A stretch of DNA of 64,000 nt. It comes from Adiantum capillus-veneris (taxonomy: Eukaryota > Streptophyta > Polypodiopsida > Polypodiales > Pteridaceae). The translations under genes were made by a program, and so were the position numbers. Below the pieces are notes generated by a model, which did not search any database, was not told where the DNA came from, and saw only the letters and a list, made by a program, of their open reading frames with translations. Location: assembly GCA_014529385.2 (NCBI GenBank), contig CM043968.1, positions 24,492,513-24,556,512 on the forward strand, read 5' to 3'. Shown piece by piece: positions 1 through 15,200 of the stretch (positions within the stretch are counted from its first letter, which is position 1; each line of letters opens with the position of its first letter).

Positions 1-143
1 TTGGATCAGTGGATATCGTTTAAAGAAGTACAATTTTCCACTAACCAATGAATTGCTAGAAAGAATGCATGCAGCTAAGCAAAAAAAGATAAAACGACAG
101 CAGGTTATTGATGAAGCCCAAGAGGAAGCTCGGCTTTTGAATA
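1..143 (+). pseudogene. pol: pol: integrase C-terminal tail (copy A)
   Basis: The reading starts inside the integrase C-terminal region: a WISG motif, then RLKKYN, then a charged helix containing LLERMHAAKQ and VIDEAQEEAR. The same segment in copy B (19405-19130, minus) directly follows the integrase core, so the tail is part of one polyprotein. Here a frame change separates it from the protease-like segment that follows. The left end is cut by the window edge. Confidence 0.8.
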
Positions 144-593
144 TTGAAAAGGAAAGCTGCTCTCAAGAATCAACAAATACCTATTCCCATCAACACTCTG
201 GAAATAGATGACCGACAATGGGAATTGCAGAAAGATGCAGTGTCAACAAATGATGAATGGTTAGATGGAATGGACCTTCGCATCAAAGTACAGCTCAAAA
301 ATCATAGAACGAATGCATTGGTCGACACAGGAGCTCGAGTAAATGCAACCAGTTATTCCACGTACAAGAAAGCAAAAAATCAGTCTTTGACAGCAGGAAT
401 AGCGATTATCAAAGGATGGGACAAGAACCCAACAGCAACATTGGGAGTAGTCAACTTAAATGTGATAGTACATGGATGTTCATGTCCTCATCACTTTGTA
501 TGCTTACCAGATGAACACATGAATGAGACAATGATTCTCGTAATCCCCTCAATGCGGACTTACAAGGTAGTACCAGGCTGGGATACCAATTAG
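144..593 (+). pseudogene. Second retropepsin-like aspartic protease domain (PR2), downstream of integrase, copy A
   Basis: An open segment of 149 residues has the layout of a retropepsin: a beta-strand lead (LRIKVQLKNH), the catalytic-type motif ALVDTGARVNA at about residues 59-69, and a C-terminal MNETMIL...IPSMRTYKV motif matching the hydrophobic-hydrophobic-Gly strand before the dimer helix; in copy B that strand reads MILGIPWM. It lies C-terminal to integrase, not between gag and RT where the usual protease sits. Copy B has both, so this is an additional domain. The Gly of ILG is replaced by Val here, and the frame ends at a stop after WDTN. Whether it cleaves anything is unknown. Confidence 0.75.
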
Positions 594-1332
594 CACAAGC
601 CATCACCTAAAGGCGGACAACTCGTTGTTCCAATTGCACCAAGCAAGGAGGAACGGAAAGGAGGTTACCAGTAGAAAAAACCAGGAAGCAATCAATCTTC
701 TCCATCATATCGACAAGTAAATGCTACAAGTAGCATGCAAGGAGTCAGGCAAATTTGGGTACCAAAAGCACAGCTTAAGGACAAGCCGATTCAAATCTAG
801 GTGCCCAAAACATCATCGACAATACCAGAGACGGTTCCAAGGTTCAAAACATAGAGACGAGCATCTCCGAGCAAGGAACCTAGCATGAAATGAATTTGGA
901 AGAAAAAAGAGCATTTATCTTCTGCGCAAACTGTAAAACCGATCAAGCAATGGAGAGTTAAGTCTCAGAAGACTCAACCACACCATTCTAACCAAGACAA
1001 ACCAAGATATCAATGGCGGCTAAAAGCTCAACAACAGTCACTAGTGATACCAACAGCTCAGAAAATCAGCATGCCAAAGCATCCTGAAGGTACAATCAAG
1101 CAAAGAGCACACAAGCTACAAGATTTGAAGAAAGCATCAGAAAACCTCGACATCAGAAACCCTTGAGTTAATTACTCAAGACCCAACTCTTGCACAGCAT
1201 GACGGTTTGAACTACATTGATCTTCAAAGCATGGTAGAGCCAACCAAGGCTATGCATAGACACGATTGTTCAACCCATGCACACAGTCGTCCCGGAGTAT
1301 GCCATCTAGGAGGGGTGGAAGGAACTAAGTAA
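594..1332 (+). pseudogene. pol C-terminal tail after PR2 (copy A), degraded
   Basis: Broken frames continue the polyprotein: a GGQL..PIAPSKE segment, a basic linker with IWVP-K type repeats, and a tail ending near a GGVEGTK motif at about 1315-1332. Copy B carries the same tail at 18565-17992 with fewer breaks. No known domain is recognised. The low-complexity basic, Gln-rich composition suggests a disordered region. Just after it, at about 1351-1368, lies a purine run that resembles a polypurine tract. Confidence 0.55.
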
Positions 1333-2744
1333 TTAAGGGCAATGTTTGAAGAGGGAGGAAAAAGTTTGATGTTTACGTGTGATTTTTTGCAAAATTACCT
1401 AATAATGCCCTTATAAATCATCAACAGGTGAAATTTAACGATAATATCTCCCCAATGAATGTAAATAGTATATGTACTATCAGAAAATCATCAAAAAATA
1501 GTCCTTTTTTGTTATTTTTCATCATTTTTCTTGATATTGAGACTTAAAAATGGAGAAATCCAACAAAAAACAATAAAGCTATTTTTTCAATGGATTTTCT
1601 TAATTATTAGATTTTTACTTTGCTTTTTTAGCGTATTTTTTTATTTTCTTTGATTTTTTCAATAACAAGGTCAAAAATTAATAATAAATAGCAAATGAGC
1701 TCAGATGGAAAAGTTGAAGATATACTGATGATCAGAAGAATAAGGCAGACAGGCACAAAAAATTTAATCAAACGGTAGATGGAAGCGGGAAGCCTAAATT
1801 AGGCAGCCATACCCACTTTTGCAAAATTCTTGCAGAATGAGCTACAAGAATCCGATTGGGAAAATTTTTGACTCTAACATAGATTTCATGGCCTAGTAGG
1901 ACTAACAGTGAAATTTGGGGAAAATGGTTCGCGAAGTCCGAGAATAGATACCCACGATAGACGAAAACCACCTCATTTCCACTTGTTGCCTTTGGAGAGA
2001 GAGCTTTTCGACCTCCTTCGCGTGCATTTTTTGGAGTCTACAGTCGCCTGTTTACAGCGCCGTCTCACACAAGACATGAGGGGTAAGTTCTATACTTATC
2101 AATGATCCATTCTGTATGACCGGTAGCTAGTTTAAACCCCTGAAAAAAAACCCTAGAATCCGAGCAGTGCAGGAAGACCTACGACCAAAAATTGACCATA
2201 GCGGCCTGTCAGCTCAACCAAATCATACAAGATTTAAATTGTAGCATGCCCCTAGATAATAGAACACATCTATGTCAAGAGTCGACCATGCAGTAAGGGT
2301 CGAGGGGGATCCCAAGTAGAAAAGCTAGGTTTTTGACACATGCCAGAATTGGATTCTGATCCACTGACAGCTTATATACGGGGTATATATACAATGTATA
2401 TGGTTGGTTTCATAAAATCAATCAACTCAAGCCCTCAAAAAGCAAAAAACAGGTCAAAGACTAGAAAGCATCAAATTTGACATGAGAAGTCAAATTGATT
2501 GCAAATGGGCCAAAATTGGATGAGTTACTTCAGGACTATGTAGCGGACAAGTCCATAGCCTCAAAAGTGACTAACCAACTCTACAGCCATGTAGCCACAA
2601 AAATCGGTGATTTTCAGAGTCGACAAAGCATGAAGTGATGCCGGCAACACAAAAATTTACCAAATTCAATTTAGGACTTGTTTTAGGTGTATAGACTATG
2701 TTTAGGTCAAAATTCTCAAGTTTTGCAAAAAAAAGTTGACTGCT

Positions 2745-2766
2745 GTAAATAATCACGATCATTTAC
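2745..2766. repeat. Spacer palindrome 1 of 3 (copy A)
   Basis: A 22-bp near-perfect inverted repeat, GTAAATAATC / GATCATTTAC around an ACG-type core. It corresponds to 16546-16567 in copy B, where the palindrome is perfect. Confidence 0.8.
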
Positions 2767-3026
2767 TTTTGCAATATTTTGGCTTGAAAATTGTATCATC
2801 ACCTCATCTATCACTTTTGTACACCTATTACATGCCACATTCAAGTATGAGCCAAAATGATCAATGATAACTTGAAAAATTGCCAAATAATGCAAAGAAG
2901 TCCTTTCAAACCAATTTTTGAGTTATATGTCACATTTTTTGATCCAAATGATCTCAAAACTCATACACACAGTCTGCATCATGCCTAAAACCAAGATGCT
3001 TCAAAAAATGCCCATTTTGATGAAAA

Positions 3027-3048
3027 GTTAATAATCACGATTATTTAC
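3027..3048. repeat. Spacer palindrome 2 of 3 (copy A)
   Basis: A 22-bp near-palindrome, GTTAATAATC / GATTATTTAC, 282 bp after palindrome 1. It corresponds to 16262-16283 in copy B. Confidence 0.8.
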
Positions 3049-3318
3049 ATTTTGGTCAAGATGGAAGAAAATTGCAACTTTGACCTCATGGGACCAAAGC
3101 ACATGATGTCCTAAGCCCACTAACCAAGTTTGAACAAATTTGGAGCTCAAAATGTTTAAATTCTTTTATATCTACTATTTCAAATACCTAAAGCCTAATT
3201 TGGCACCATTCTCACCCTGTGCACTCAAATGAGCCCATATTTCACTCAGAGTGTCTATTTGATATATACTTCAAGCCTATAATGCCAAAATTGCAAAAGT
3301 TGAAAAGATCCATCAGCT

Positions 3319-3338
3319 GTAAATCGCGATTATTTATT
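3319..3338. repeat. Spacer palindrome 3 of 3 (copy A)
   Basis: The core ATCGCGAT is intact, but the left arm has lost about 3 bases. Its centre is 289 bp after palindrome 2. It corresponds to 15971-15992 in copy B. Confidence 0.7.
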
Positions 3339-3522
3339 GTTGCAATTTTTTTCTTGGACTTCATGAATTTGATCTTTACATGTTTTTATACATCTATGCA
3401 TGTTGAAACATTGATTTGAAGCAAATTGGACACAATTTGTCAGCAATTCAGACTGAAGGATATTTCAAAGCGGAATCTGCCAAAATTGCTAGCTTTGACA
3501 CTCTATTCACTTAACAGGAGCC

Positions 3523-6500
3523 ATGCAAGCTGGAGAAAAAGTCCAAGAAGAAGGTCCCTCAAAAGGAGAAGCTGCAAGAGCTGCCACCATACCAACTAGA
3601 CCCCAGTTTAAAGACAGCCAAAGTAACCTATCTGTCGAAAGAACAGCTTGAGGAGAACAACACAACGGTTTTCACAAGTAGATTCAAAGGTGAAGAAGGA
3701 CGTCAGGTAGAACTACAACTTTTGCCAAAAGAGGTCTACCATGTCGCAGCAAAGCCTCAAACAAAAGAAGCTAACAGAAGGCTTGGACTTAGAGAATTCT
3801 ACGACCAAGAGCCATGTGGTGTAGATTTTCAGAAAACTTATGAGCTCCTGTCCACAATCAAGGAAGCTGGAACATCCTAGATTACTGACCAGCAAGGGCA
3901 CAAGGTAGAAGTCGTAATTACTAAAGAAATAGCGGCTGAAGCTCTCAAGTTGCCAACAGAAGGGATGACCATGAGGGTTAGAGACAGAAAGACAACATGT
4001 ACCTTCACCAAGGAAACCATTGTGGCAACCTTTGTTGATCTCATTCAGAAGCAAGTGGAAGAACCAGCAAGATTTTATCATCAACACTTCCACTTTCTAG
4101 CAAAGACACTGCCAAGGTACACAACACCCAATCATGCAATTGCAACCACATTTACACAAGTGCTAAAGTCGACAACCAGGCAACCCATCAATCACGCACA
4201 GTATGTGCTATCCACACTGAAGGGTACAAAGAAAGAGAGCAAGATAACCTATCCGGGAGCACCTGAAGTACTCACAAGAATAGCATACCATGCTATTGGC
4301 ATGGCAGACAATTTGCCACCTGCCCCAGATCAGAACACATGGATTGTGTCTGCACTACCATCTCCTCGAGCCACAAGATCCATAAAACGAGTTTACAAAT
4401 CTGATGAAGAATCTTCAGAGAGCTCTGATGCAGCACATAGCAGCGAAAGCTCAGACAATGAAGAGAGGAGATTCAGATGTGAGGAGATGAAGAAGAAGGC
4501 AGTGGCCGCACATCAAGAAGAGCCTCAGCAAAAAAAGGCAAAGATTGAATGAGAAAAAGAAACCTACGAAAGAAGTCGCCAAGCTATAGGTGAGGACCCT
4601 AGAAAGTGGGTACCAAAAGAGCTAAAGGGACCGAGAACAAAGAACCCTGCACAGAAAGAAGCAGGAGACCCAAAATATTTTTTGAAAAGAATGTACTAGG
4701 AAGTAGAAGCATTAAAGCTAAAAGAAGCCCAACAAGCTGAGAGAAAATCTAGAGAAGATGTGTTTGAGCAAGAGAAACATGCAAAAGAAGCAACAGCACG
4801 AGGAGAGACCCAGCATGAACAAAGTGATATGTCTCCCTGACCATCATCACCTATTACAGAACAACATGACCACCCCATGCCAAGCCCTCCACCATCACCA
4901 ATAGATAGACCCACAGAAGGGCGAGCCAACCAAAGAAACGGATCCTGAACCACAAGAGGCAACAGATTTTGCACAACAAGCAGCAACTACTACTGACCAA
5001 GCTAAATCAAAATAATCAGAGCCGGAAAGGGCAACAAGTCCTGCACCACAGGATGCAACAAGTTTTGAGCAACTAAAGGAATGGGAAACAGAGGAAACCT
5101 CGTCTACCACCACCCAACAAGAAACGGCCGAGGCATCCAGGACGCCTCAAGAAGACAAAGTGATAGAAACAAAAGCACAGCCTCAAGGGGAAGAACAAAC
5201 CCGGCCGCTACCACAAACAGACGCCATAGCCCCACCAAAGGAATCACAAGAGACTGCCAAAACGTCTAGGCAACTCACAAAAACTGAAGACTGGCGGACC
5301 AATGATGAGGTAATTCTCCAAGTTAATGAATATGCAAAGCACATGCAGGAGATGACAAAAAAAAATGAGATCAGCAACACTTAGCCGCAGTGCTAAGGCT
5401 AGAGAATTGGAAATGGTGATAGATTCTCTTCAAGGAGAGCTAGAGGACAGATTAAATGTCATCACCTATCTGCAGAAACAAGTCCAAGAATTGAAAGTTG
5501 AAGCTGAACAACACCAGCTAGCCAAGGAAAATCAGCAAAAGGAAATGGAAGAGCTAGGCGAACTTCTCATAAAGTTAACAGAGGCCTGCAAGACCAAAGG
5601 CGAACAGCTGATAGAAGTTACCAACAAACTCTTAACTAAAACTCTGTCATTTCAAAAGATCCAAGTGCTGCTAGATGTAGCAAACGCTTCACTACAATAC
5701 TCAGAGTAGAGGATCAACGATCAGGCAACCTTCTTGCAACAACAGATTAGAGAAAATCCCACAGTTGCCTCGATCAAAGGTACAAACGAAGTTTATAAAG
5801 CACTGGAGAAAAAGAATAAAGATCTCGAGCTAGACCTGAAGCTAGAGCAGTCACAACGCAAAGACCTCACATTAATGCGGGTACAAAGAGAAGAAGAACT
5901 GCTCAAGGAGATAGCAGAGCTGAAGAGAGTTAACCAGCTACTGCGGGATGGACAGCAAGAGACACAGGAAGAAGCAAGTACATCCGAACAACCCCACATT
6001 GATATTCCCTCAGTCTCATTTGCTGAGATGGAAACACAGCCAGTAGAAGGGCTCGGGAGAGAAGAAGAATTTCAAGTACCATTAACAAATGCCGATCAAG
6101 AGCCGATGGTTCAGCTGTCAAAAGCTAAAGAAGATACGCTTCAGGAGAAGGTTTCCTAGGAGACGGATGAGCAGTGGAAAGCAGCGATGGATTGGGAGTT
6201 GAGAGTTATTCCTTCTGTCAATGTTGAAGTCCACCCCAAGTGGAGAAAGAGCTGGCTGAACAAGAATCCTAGATACTGATTCTCTTCATAAGAGCATCTG
6301 CGGCACTTCAAAGAGACACAAATTTTTGTCCTGTACCAAGAGTAAGGATGTGGCAAGCACACGAGGCAATGACAAAAAAGCGGCCTACATGGCTGAATTA
6401 TCCAAGATTGCTAGCTCTAGAGAAGGGAACGCCAACAGAGGAATACACGATGAAAACCCTAACGGGCGCCATGGCATTCTTCAAAAGTCTCCCTGATATT

Positions 6501-6944
6501 TCATGTGCTATGCTCTACAAAATTTGTCGAATGCTGCTCACATGCATTGAATTTTTTCTTGAGCCAAAGCAAGCAGAAGCACCATGGATATCCTTCCTTG
6601 AGGGCAATAAGGGTCTATGCTACAACCTAAGCGGCCAACCTTTTGAAGAAGTCCTCTATGGCTTCTATGCCCGCTGCATGTTCTTGTCGTCTCATAATAT
6701 GTTGGCATTTGAGGAAGCGTTCTACATAGGATTCTTCACTTGGCGAACAAAGATTTTTGGGCCAGTGATCAACAATCTGACTTCCAGATTCGTAGGCTAC
6801 TCCGCCGTCGAGCTAAAGAACAGAGTCACTATGCAATTTTTGCGGGTTCCAAACAAAGAAAGAAAGATCAGGTATGAAAAGGCTTTACATGCACTTAAGG
6901 ACCGCCTCGCCAGCCGTCAATCCGAAGATTATTTCAACCCATAA
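3523..6944 (+). pseudogene. Third ORF (ORF3): large coiled-coil protein of unknown function (copy A)
   Basis: About 1140 codons, broken by stops and frameshifts. The start is chosen because ATG plus MQA is shared with copy B (15783). Order: an N-terminal globular part (KEKLQELPPYQLDP..., PCGVDFQK, VEVVITKEI, KQVEEPARFYHQHFHFL) to about codon 290; an acidic Ser-rich stretch followed by a basic EEMKKKA stretch; a Pro/Glu/Gln-rich middle; a long heptad-rich coiled coil (about 5300-5960); and a conserved C-terminal domain (6348-6944) with GAMAFFKSLPD, GFYARCMFL, FEEAFY.GFFTWRTKI and RFVGYSAVELKNRV. It stops 38 bp before the LTR. I see no signal peptide or membrane segment, so I do not call it an envelope gene. 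The closest idea is the extra ORFs of Athila/Tat-type plant elements, without a recognised family. Confidence 0.75.
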
Positions 6945-6969
6945 AGTTGTGTCAAGGGACGACACAGGC

Positions 6970-6982
6970 AAGGAGGGGGGAA
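6970..6982 (+). other. Polypurine tract of copy A
   Basis: AAGGAGGGGGGAA directly before the LTR start TGTTAGC. The equivalent in copy B is the G-rich tract complementary to 12204-12215. It is the plus-strand primer site of LTR elements. Confidence 0.85.
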
Positions 6983-7516
6983 TGTTAGCAACAAGCTAAC
7001 TCGGATACCATTTTTTGGAGCTCTCATTGTAAAAACATTTATTATTTTGATGAATTGAGAATATTGTAATTCCTATTTTTCGGATAGACCTTGTAATTGA
7101 TGAGCCGGGGCTACAAGCTTCCAGATTGTATCAACCTGTCTTTACCTATCTTTAGTTAGAGCTCCCAGATTATTAGTTTTGACCACCAAAAACCTTGGCT
7201 AAGGTATAAAAGCCAATTTTTGTAAGTTATTAAAAAGTTTTTGGGATAATGAAATACACAGCGTGAGCTAACGGCGCTCACTTCTCTCCTTCTCGTGTCC
7301 TACTCCCTCCCCGGTTGTCACATTGCAGTTCTGTCTGTTGTATTGCAACCGCAGATAAGAGCTCTACGCATTGACGTAAGCATTTCACAGTATTTCGTAG
7401 CTTTTAGCATCGTCGATACGCTGCATAATTTCATCATAAGTAGGAATTTAAGCTTCTAAATCAAAAACTAAGTATAGGTGGGGTATTGGGGCATCATTGC
7501 TAAGCATTTAGATGCA
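6983..7516 (+). repeat. 3' LTR of family-1 element, copy A (534 bp)
   Basis: It begins TGTTAGCAACAAGC after the polypurine tract and ends TTTAGATGCA. The boundaries were set by comparison with the copy B LTR (reverse complement of 11670-12201), where similarity stops at the same points. Shared inner landmarks are GAGCCGGGGCTACAAGC and GGTGGGGTATTGGGGCATC. By eye the two LTRs are clearly similar but well diverged, so they come from separate old insertions. Confidence 0.85.
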
Positions 7517-7782
7517 TCATAAGGCTCAACTTGTCGCAAAGGGTTATGCACAGCAAAAAGGCATAGATTATGAAGAGACTTTTGCTCCCGCTTGTCGTAT
7601 GACTACTGTGCGTTTTCTATGTGCATTGGCAGCTCATTTTGATTGGGATGTACATCAATCAGACATTGTTACTGCTTTCTTGAATGGTGACATATTGAGG
7701 AAGTTTATGTAACGCAGCCTCGCGGTTTTGTCATAAAAGGACAAGAGGACAAAGTGTGCAGAATGAAACAATTCATCTCCAA
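7517..7782 (+). pseudogene. pol: Ty1/copia reverse transcriptase fragment
   Basis: The translated segment carries hallmarks of the copia RT N-terminal half: [20 protein letters not shown], then [13 protein letters not shown], and [19 protein letters not shown]. The usual FAPVAR has become FAPACR. A frameshift near 7697 is followed in another frame by VTQPRGFV and a few more RT residues before similarity is lost near 7780. The fragment starts exactly where the family-1 LTR ends, so its upstream half probably lies beyond the left edge on the other side of the nested insertion. Confidence 0.85.
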
Positions 7783-7812
7783 AGCCTACATAACAAGCTG
7801 AAATTCTAGTTT

Positions 7813-7814
<2 letters not shown>

Positions 7815-7893
<79 letters not shown>
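7815..7893. repeat. (CT)n microsatellite
   Basis: An uninterrupted dinucleotide run of about 39 units, 69 bp before the compound array at 7963. Confidence 0.98.
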
Positions 7894-7896
<3 letters not shown>

Positions 7897-7960
7897 TCTT
7901 ACTTTGTGTGGATTGCGAGTGCTAGGGCTCAGTAGGGGGCATTGGGATACCTGAGAGGGT

Positions 7961-9270
<1,310 letters not shown>

Positions 9271-9296
<26 letters not shown>

Positions 9297-9297
9297 A
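9271..9297. repeat. (GA)n microsatellite
   Basis: A short GA run of about 13 units. Confidence 0.95.
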
Positions 9298-11669
<2,372 letters not shown>

Positions 11670-12201
11670 TGCATCTAAATGCTTAGCAATGATGCCCCAA
11701 TACCCCACCTATGCTTAGTTTCTATTTTAAATGTGTAAATTCCTAGTTATGATGAAATTAGGCCGCGGATCGGCGACGCCAAAAGCTACAAAATACTGTG
11801 AATGGCTTACGTCAATGCGTAGAGCTCTTACCTGTGGTTGCAATGCAACAAACACATTCGCAATGTGACAATCGGGGAGGGAGTAGAAAGCACGAGAAGG
11901 AGGGAAGTGAGCGCCATTAGCTCACACTGTGTATTTCTTATCCAAAAACTTATAAAAAACTTACAAAAAATTGGCTTTTATACCTTAGTCAAGGTTTTTG
12001 GGTGGTCAAAAGTAATAATCTGGAGTTCTACCAAAGCTGGGAATTGATTGGTTTATACAATCTAAAAGCTTGTAGCCCCGGCTCATTAATTACAAAGTTT
12101 ACCAAGAAAATAAGAGTCACAATATTCCCGATTTATCAAAATAATAATTCTTTTACAAGGAGAACTCTGAAAATGGTGTCCGTGTTAGCTTGTTGCTAGC
12201 A
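11670..12201 (-). repeat. 3' LTR of copy B (532 bp)
   Basis: On the minus strand it starts TGCTAGCAACAAGC after a G-rich polypurine tract and ends TTTAGATGCA at 11670. Both ends coincide with the ends of the copy A LTR at 6983 and 7516. Confidence 0.85.
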
Positions 12202-12203
12202 TT

Positions 12204-12215
12204 CCCCCCCTCCTC
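12204..12215 (-). other. Polypurine tract of copy B
   Basis: On the minus strand GAGGAGGGGGGG stands a few bases before the LTR start, the same position as in copy A. Confidence 0.85.
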
Positions 12216-12240
12216 GCCTGTGTCGTCCCTTGGCACAGCT

Positions 12241-15200
12241 TTATGGGCTGAAGTAATCTTCGGGTTGATGGCGGGTGAGGCGGTCTTTTAGTGCTTCCAG
12301 TGCCTTTTGGTATCTTATTTTGCGTTCTTTTTCTGGCACTTGCAAAAATTGCATGGTGACTCTGTTTTTCAGTTCCACCGCCGAGTATCCTACAAATCTT
12401 GACGTGAGGTTGCTTATCACCAGCGCAAATATCTTCGTTCGCCAGGTGAAGAAGCCAGTGTAGAATGCCTCTTCAAAAGCTAGCATATTATGTGAGGGCA
12501 GGAACATGCATCGGGCATAAAATCCATTAAGAATTTCTTCTGAGGGTTGCCCACTTAGATCATAGCAAAGGCTTTTGTTCCCTTCCAAGAATGAGAGCCA
12601 GGGGGCTCCTGTCTGCTCGGGCTCATTGAAAACCTGTATGCATGTGAGTAGAATCCTGCAGATCTTATATAGCATTGCACAGGAGAGATCTGGCAGACTC
12701 TTGAAGAATTTCATGGCGCCTATGAGGGTTTTCACCATCTATTCTTCTGTCACTTGGCCTCTCTCTGGAGCTGGCAGCTTGGGAAAATTGATCCATGTCG
12801 GCCTTTTCTTCTACAGTGCTTCATGTGCTTGCCACGTCCTTACTCGAGGTACAGGACAGAATGTCGGATCTTTCTGTAAGGCCGCAGGTGCTCTTGTGAA
12901 CAGAATCGGGTATCTTGGATTCTTGTTCAGCCAGCTTAGCCTCCACTTCGGGTGGTCTTTATCGGCGTCATCTTCTTGCATATCCTTATATAATCTTTCC
13001 TTTTACCTGTAAGAGTTCTACCTTGATGAGAGAGTATGGCAGGGATTGTTGGTGCCATTGAGCATTGATTTGATTGGAAGTGAGTTGAGTGACGTTGTCA
13101 AAGTGTAAAACTCTCAACTCCCAATCCATAGCGGCCTTCCACTACTCATCTTCATCTAAGGTGATCTTCTCTTTTAGTGCGTTGAGTCTCCAGCCTTTGA
13201 CAGCTGGACCATTGGCACTGTATCTTCGTTTGTAATTTGGACCTGAAAGTCTTCGTCACCACTCGGCTCTGCTATAGACTGCATCTCAAAGTCAGCAAAT
13301 GAGACCGAGGGGATGTCCATTTGGGGCGGCTCTGAAGTGCCTGCCTCTTCCTGTGTATCGGGCTTTCCATCTCTGAGGAGTTGATTCATTCTTTTCAGTT
13401 CTGCAATTTCCTTAAGGAGTTCCTCCTCTCGTTGGACCCGCATCAGTGCCAGGTCTCTGTGTTGTGACTGTTCAAGCTTCAACTTTAGTTCTAAATCTCT
13501 GTTTTTCTTTTCAAGTGCCTTGTACACTTCATTTGTACCCTTGATCGAGGCCACAGCTGGATTTTCTCTTATTTGCCGCAAGAAAGTGGCATGATCATTG
13601 ATTCTTTGTTCGGAATATTGGAGAGAAGCTTTAGCGACATCTAACTGTACTTGAATTTTCTGAGCTGACAGAGAGGTGGTAAGAAGTTCGTTTGTCTCTT
13701 CTGTCAGCTGCTCGTCTTTCACCTTGCAGGCATCAGCCAATTTAGTAAGGAGGTCACCTAACTCCTCCATTTCCTTCTGTTGTTTGTCCCTTGCTATCTG
13801 ATGATGTTCCTCTTCTATCTTTAGCTCTTTTACTTACCTTTGAAGATCAGTAATAGTAACCATTCTGTCATTGAGCTCTCCTTGAAGAGCATCAATGACC
13901 ATTTCGAGTTCTTTGGCTTTTGTACTGCGGTTGAAGGCTACTGAGCGGAGTTTCTCCGTCATGATTTGCATCTGCCTTGCATACTCATTTACTTGTAATA
14001 TCACTTCGTCATTGGACTGCCACTCTTGCAAGTTGTGATGTGCTGGCAGCCTCCTGTGTTGCTTCTTGTTGTATTGTAAGTGTTGGTGGTTCTGTAGAAG
14101 TGGATGGTTGTTCTTCTCCTTGGCCATCCTGAGGCTTTGATACCTCGGCAGTTTCTGGCTGAGTGAAAATAACTGTTGTGGTCTCAACCCTTACCATTTC
14201 TTCGGTTGCAGGCCTTTTTGCCTTCTCAGTCTCGATTTCTTTCTCATGTGTAGTGGTTTGTTCTTTTTTTGTATCTACCTCTTTATCAATTTCATCCGCC
14301 GGCTTGTGAGTTTCCTCTGCTGTCTGCTCTAGTGCTGGTTCAGCTTCCTTTTCCTCATGTTGTTCGGTGTGGTCAGCTTGTTGTGTAGCTTCCATTTGGT
14401 GGGTGAATTCGGAATCTTTTCCTTTTTCGATCTCGGCTTCTTCATTGGTCTCTGGGCCTGGCGGTGATGGTGGTGGACTAGGCATGGGCTGGTCCTATTG
14501 TTCCGGTGGTGGTGAGGTGGGTCGGGGAGATGCCTGGCTTTGCTCTTGGGTAGCCGCCTCCTCAGCTTTCTTTGACGCTTCTTCGGCCTCTTTCAGCTTT
14601 AAGGCTTCTGCCTCTTGGTCCATTCTTTCCAAATAGTCTTGTGGATTCTCGACCTCTTTTCTTGTATGATGTTTTGTTCTAGGTCCTTTCAGGCCTGTGG
14701 GTACCCAGTTTTCTGGCTCTTTTCCCTGTTCTTGCCTAGTGTGCTGATACACCTATTTTTCTCTTTCAAATCTTGCTTGTTTCTGAGCTGGCTCCTCTTG
14801 GTGGGCAGCCATAGCTTTTCTCTTCATCTCTTCCCTCCTAGCTCTTTTTTCTTCGTTGTCAGAGCTTTCACTGCTGTGACGCTCTGATGAGCTGTCGTCT
14901 GATTCATCACCTGATTTAAATCTTTTACCATATCTTATAGCTCTTGGAGAGGGTTGAGCTACCAAGATCCATGTATTCTGATCCGGGGCAGGCGGTAGGC
15001 TGTCAGCCATGCCGATGGCATGATAGGCTATTCTTGTTAATACTTCTGGCGTGCCCAAGTATGTTATATTACCCTCCTTCTTGGTGGCCTTCAATGTTGT
15101 CAAAACATACTACGCATGGTCCACAGGCTACCTTGTTGTTGACTTCGAAACTTGTGTAAAAGTGGTGGCCACGGCGTGATTTTGGTGTCGTATACCTTGG

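Larger units (their letters stand above)
2083..3517 (+). other. Candidate intron 5' of the third ORF (copy A)
   Basis: The donor context is GAGG/GGTAAGT at 2081-2088 and the acceptor is TTCACTTAACAG followed by GAGCC and the third-ORF ATG at 3523. Copy B has the same donor and acceptor with the same 5-nt gap to the ATG, and there a CTAAC branch-point-like motif sits about 24 nt before the acceptor (CTAGC here). Length is 1435 nt. Splicing is predicted only from the motifs. Confidence 0.5.
1333..3522 (+). other. Non-coding internal spacer between pol and third ORF (copy A)
   Basis: About 2.2 kb of AT-rich sequence without a supported reading frame. It aligns by eye along its length with the reverse complement of 15784-17991, so it is a fixed part of the element. 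Landmarks shared by both copies are the TACTATCAGAAAATCATC stretch near 1475-1495, a splice-donor-like GGGTAAGT at 2081, a TATATA-rich palindromic stretch near 2378-2400, and three palindromes near 2755, 3037 and 3326. A role as leader, intron or promoter for the third ORF is inferred. Confidence 0.7.
1..7516 (+). mobile_element. Family-1 Ty3/gypsy-like LTR retrotransposon, copy A, 3' part only
   Basis: The order on the + strand is integrase C-terminal tail, second retropepsin-like domain, 2.2-kb non-coding spacer, third ORF, polypurine tract and 3' LTR. Every part has a counterpart in the same order in copy B on the minus strand (25990-11670), which fixes the family structure. The 5' LTR, gag, RT and most of integrase lie left of the window. 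All coding parts carry stops and frameshifts, so the copy is dead. It ends at 7516 against a copia reverse transcriptase fragment, which suggests insertion into an older copia element. The left flank is missing, so no target duplication can be checked. Confidence 0.9.
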
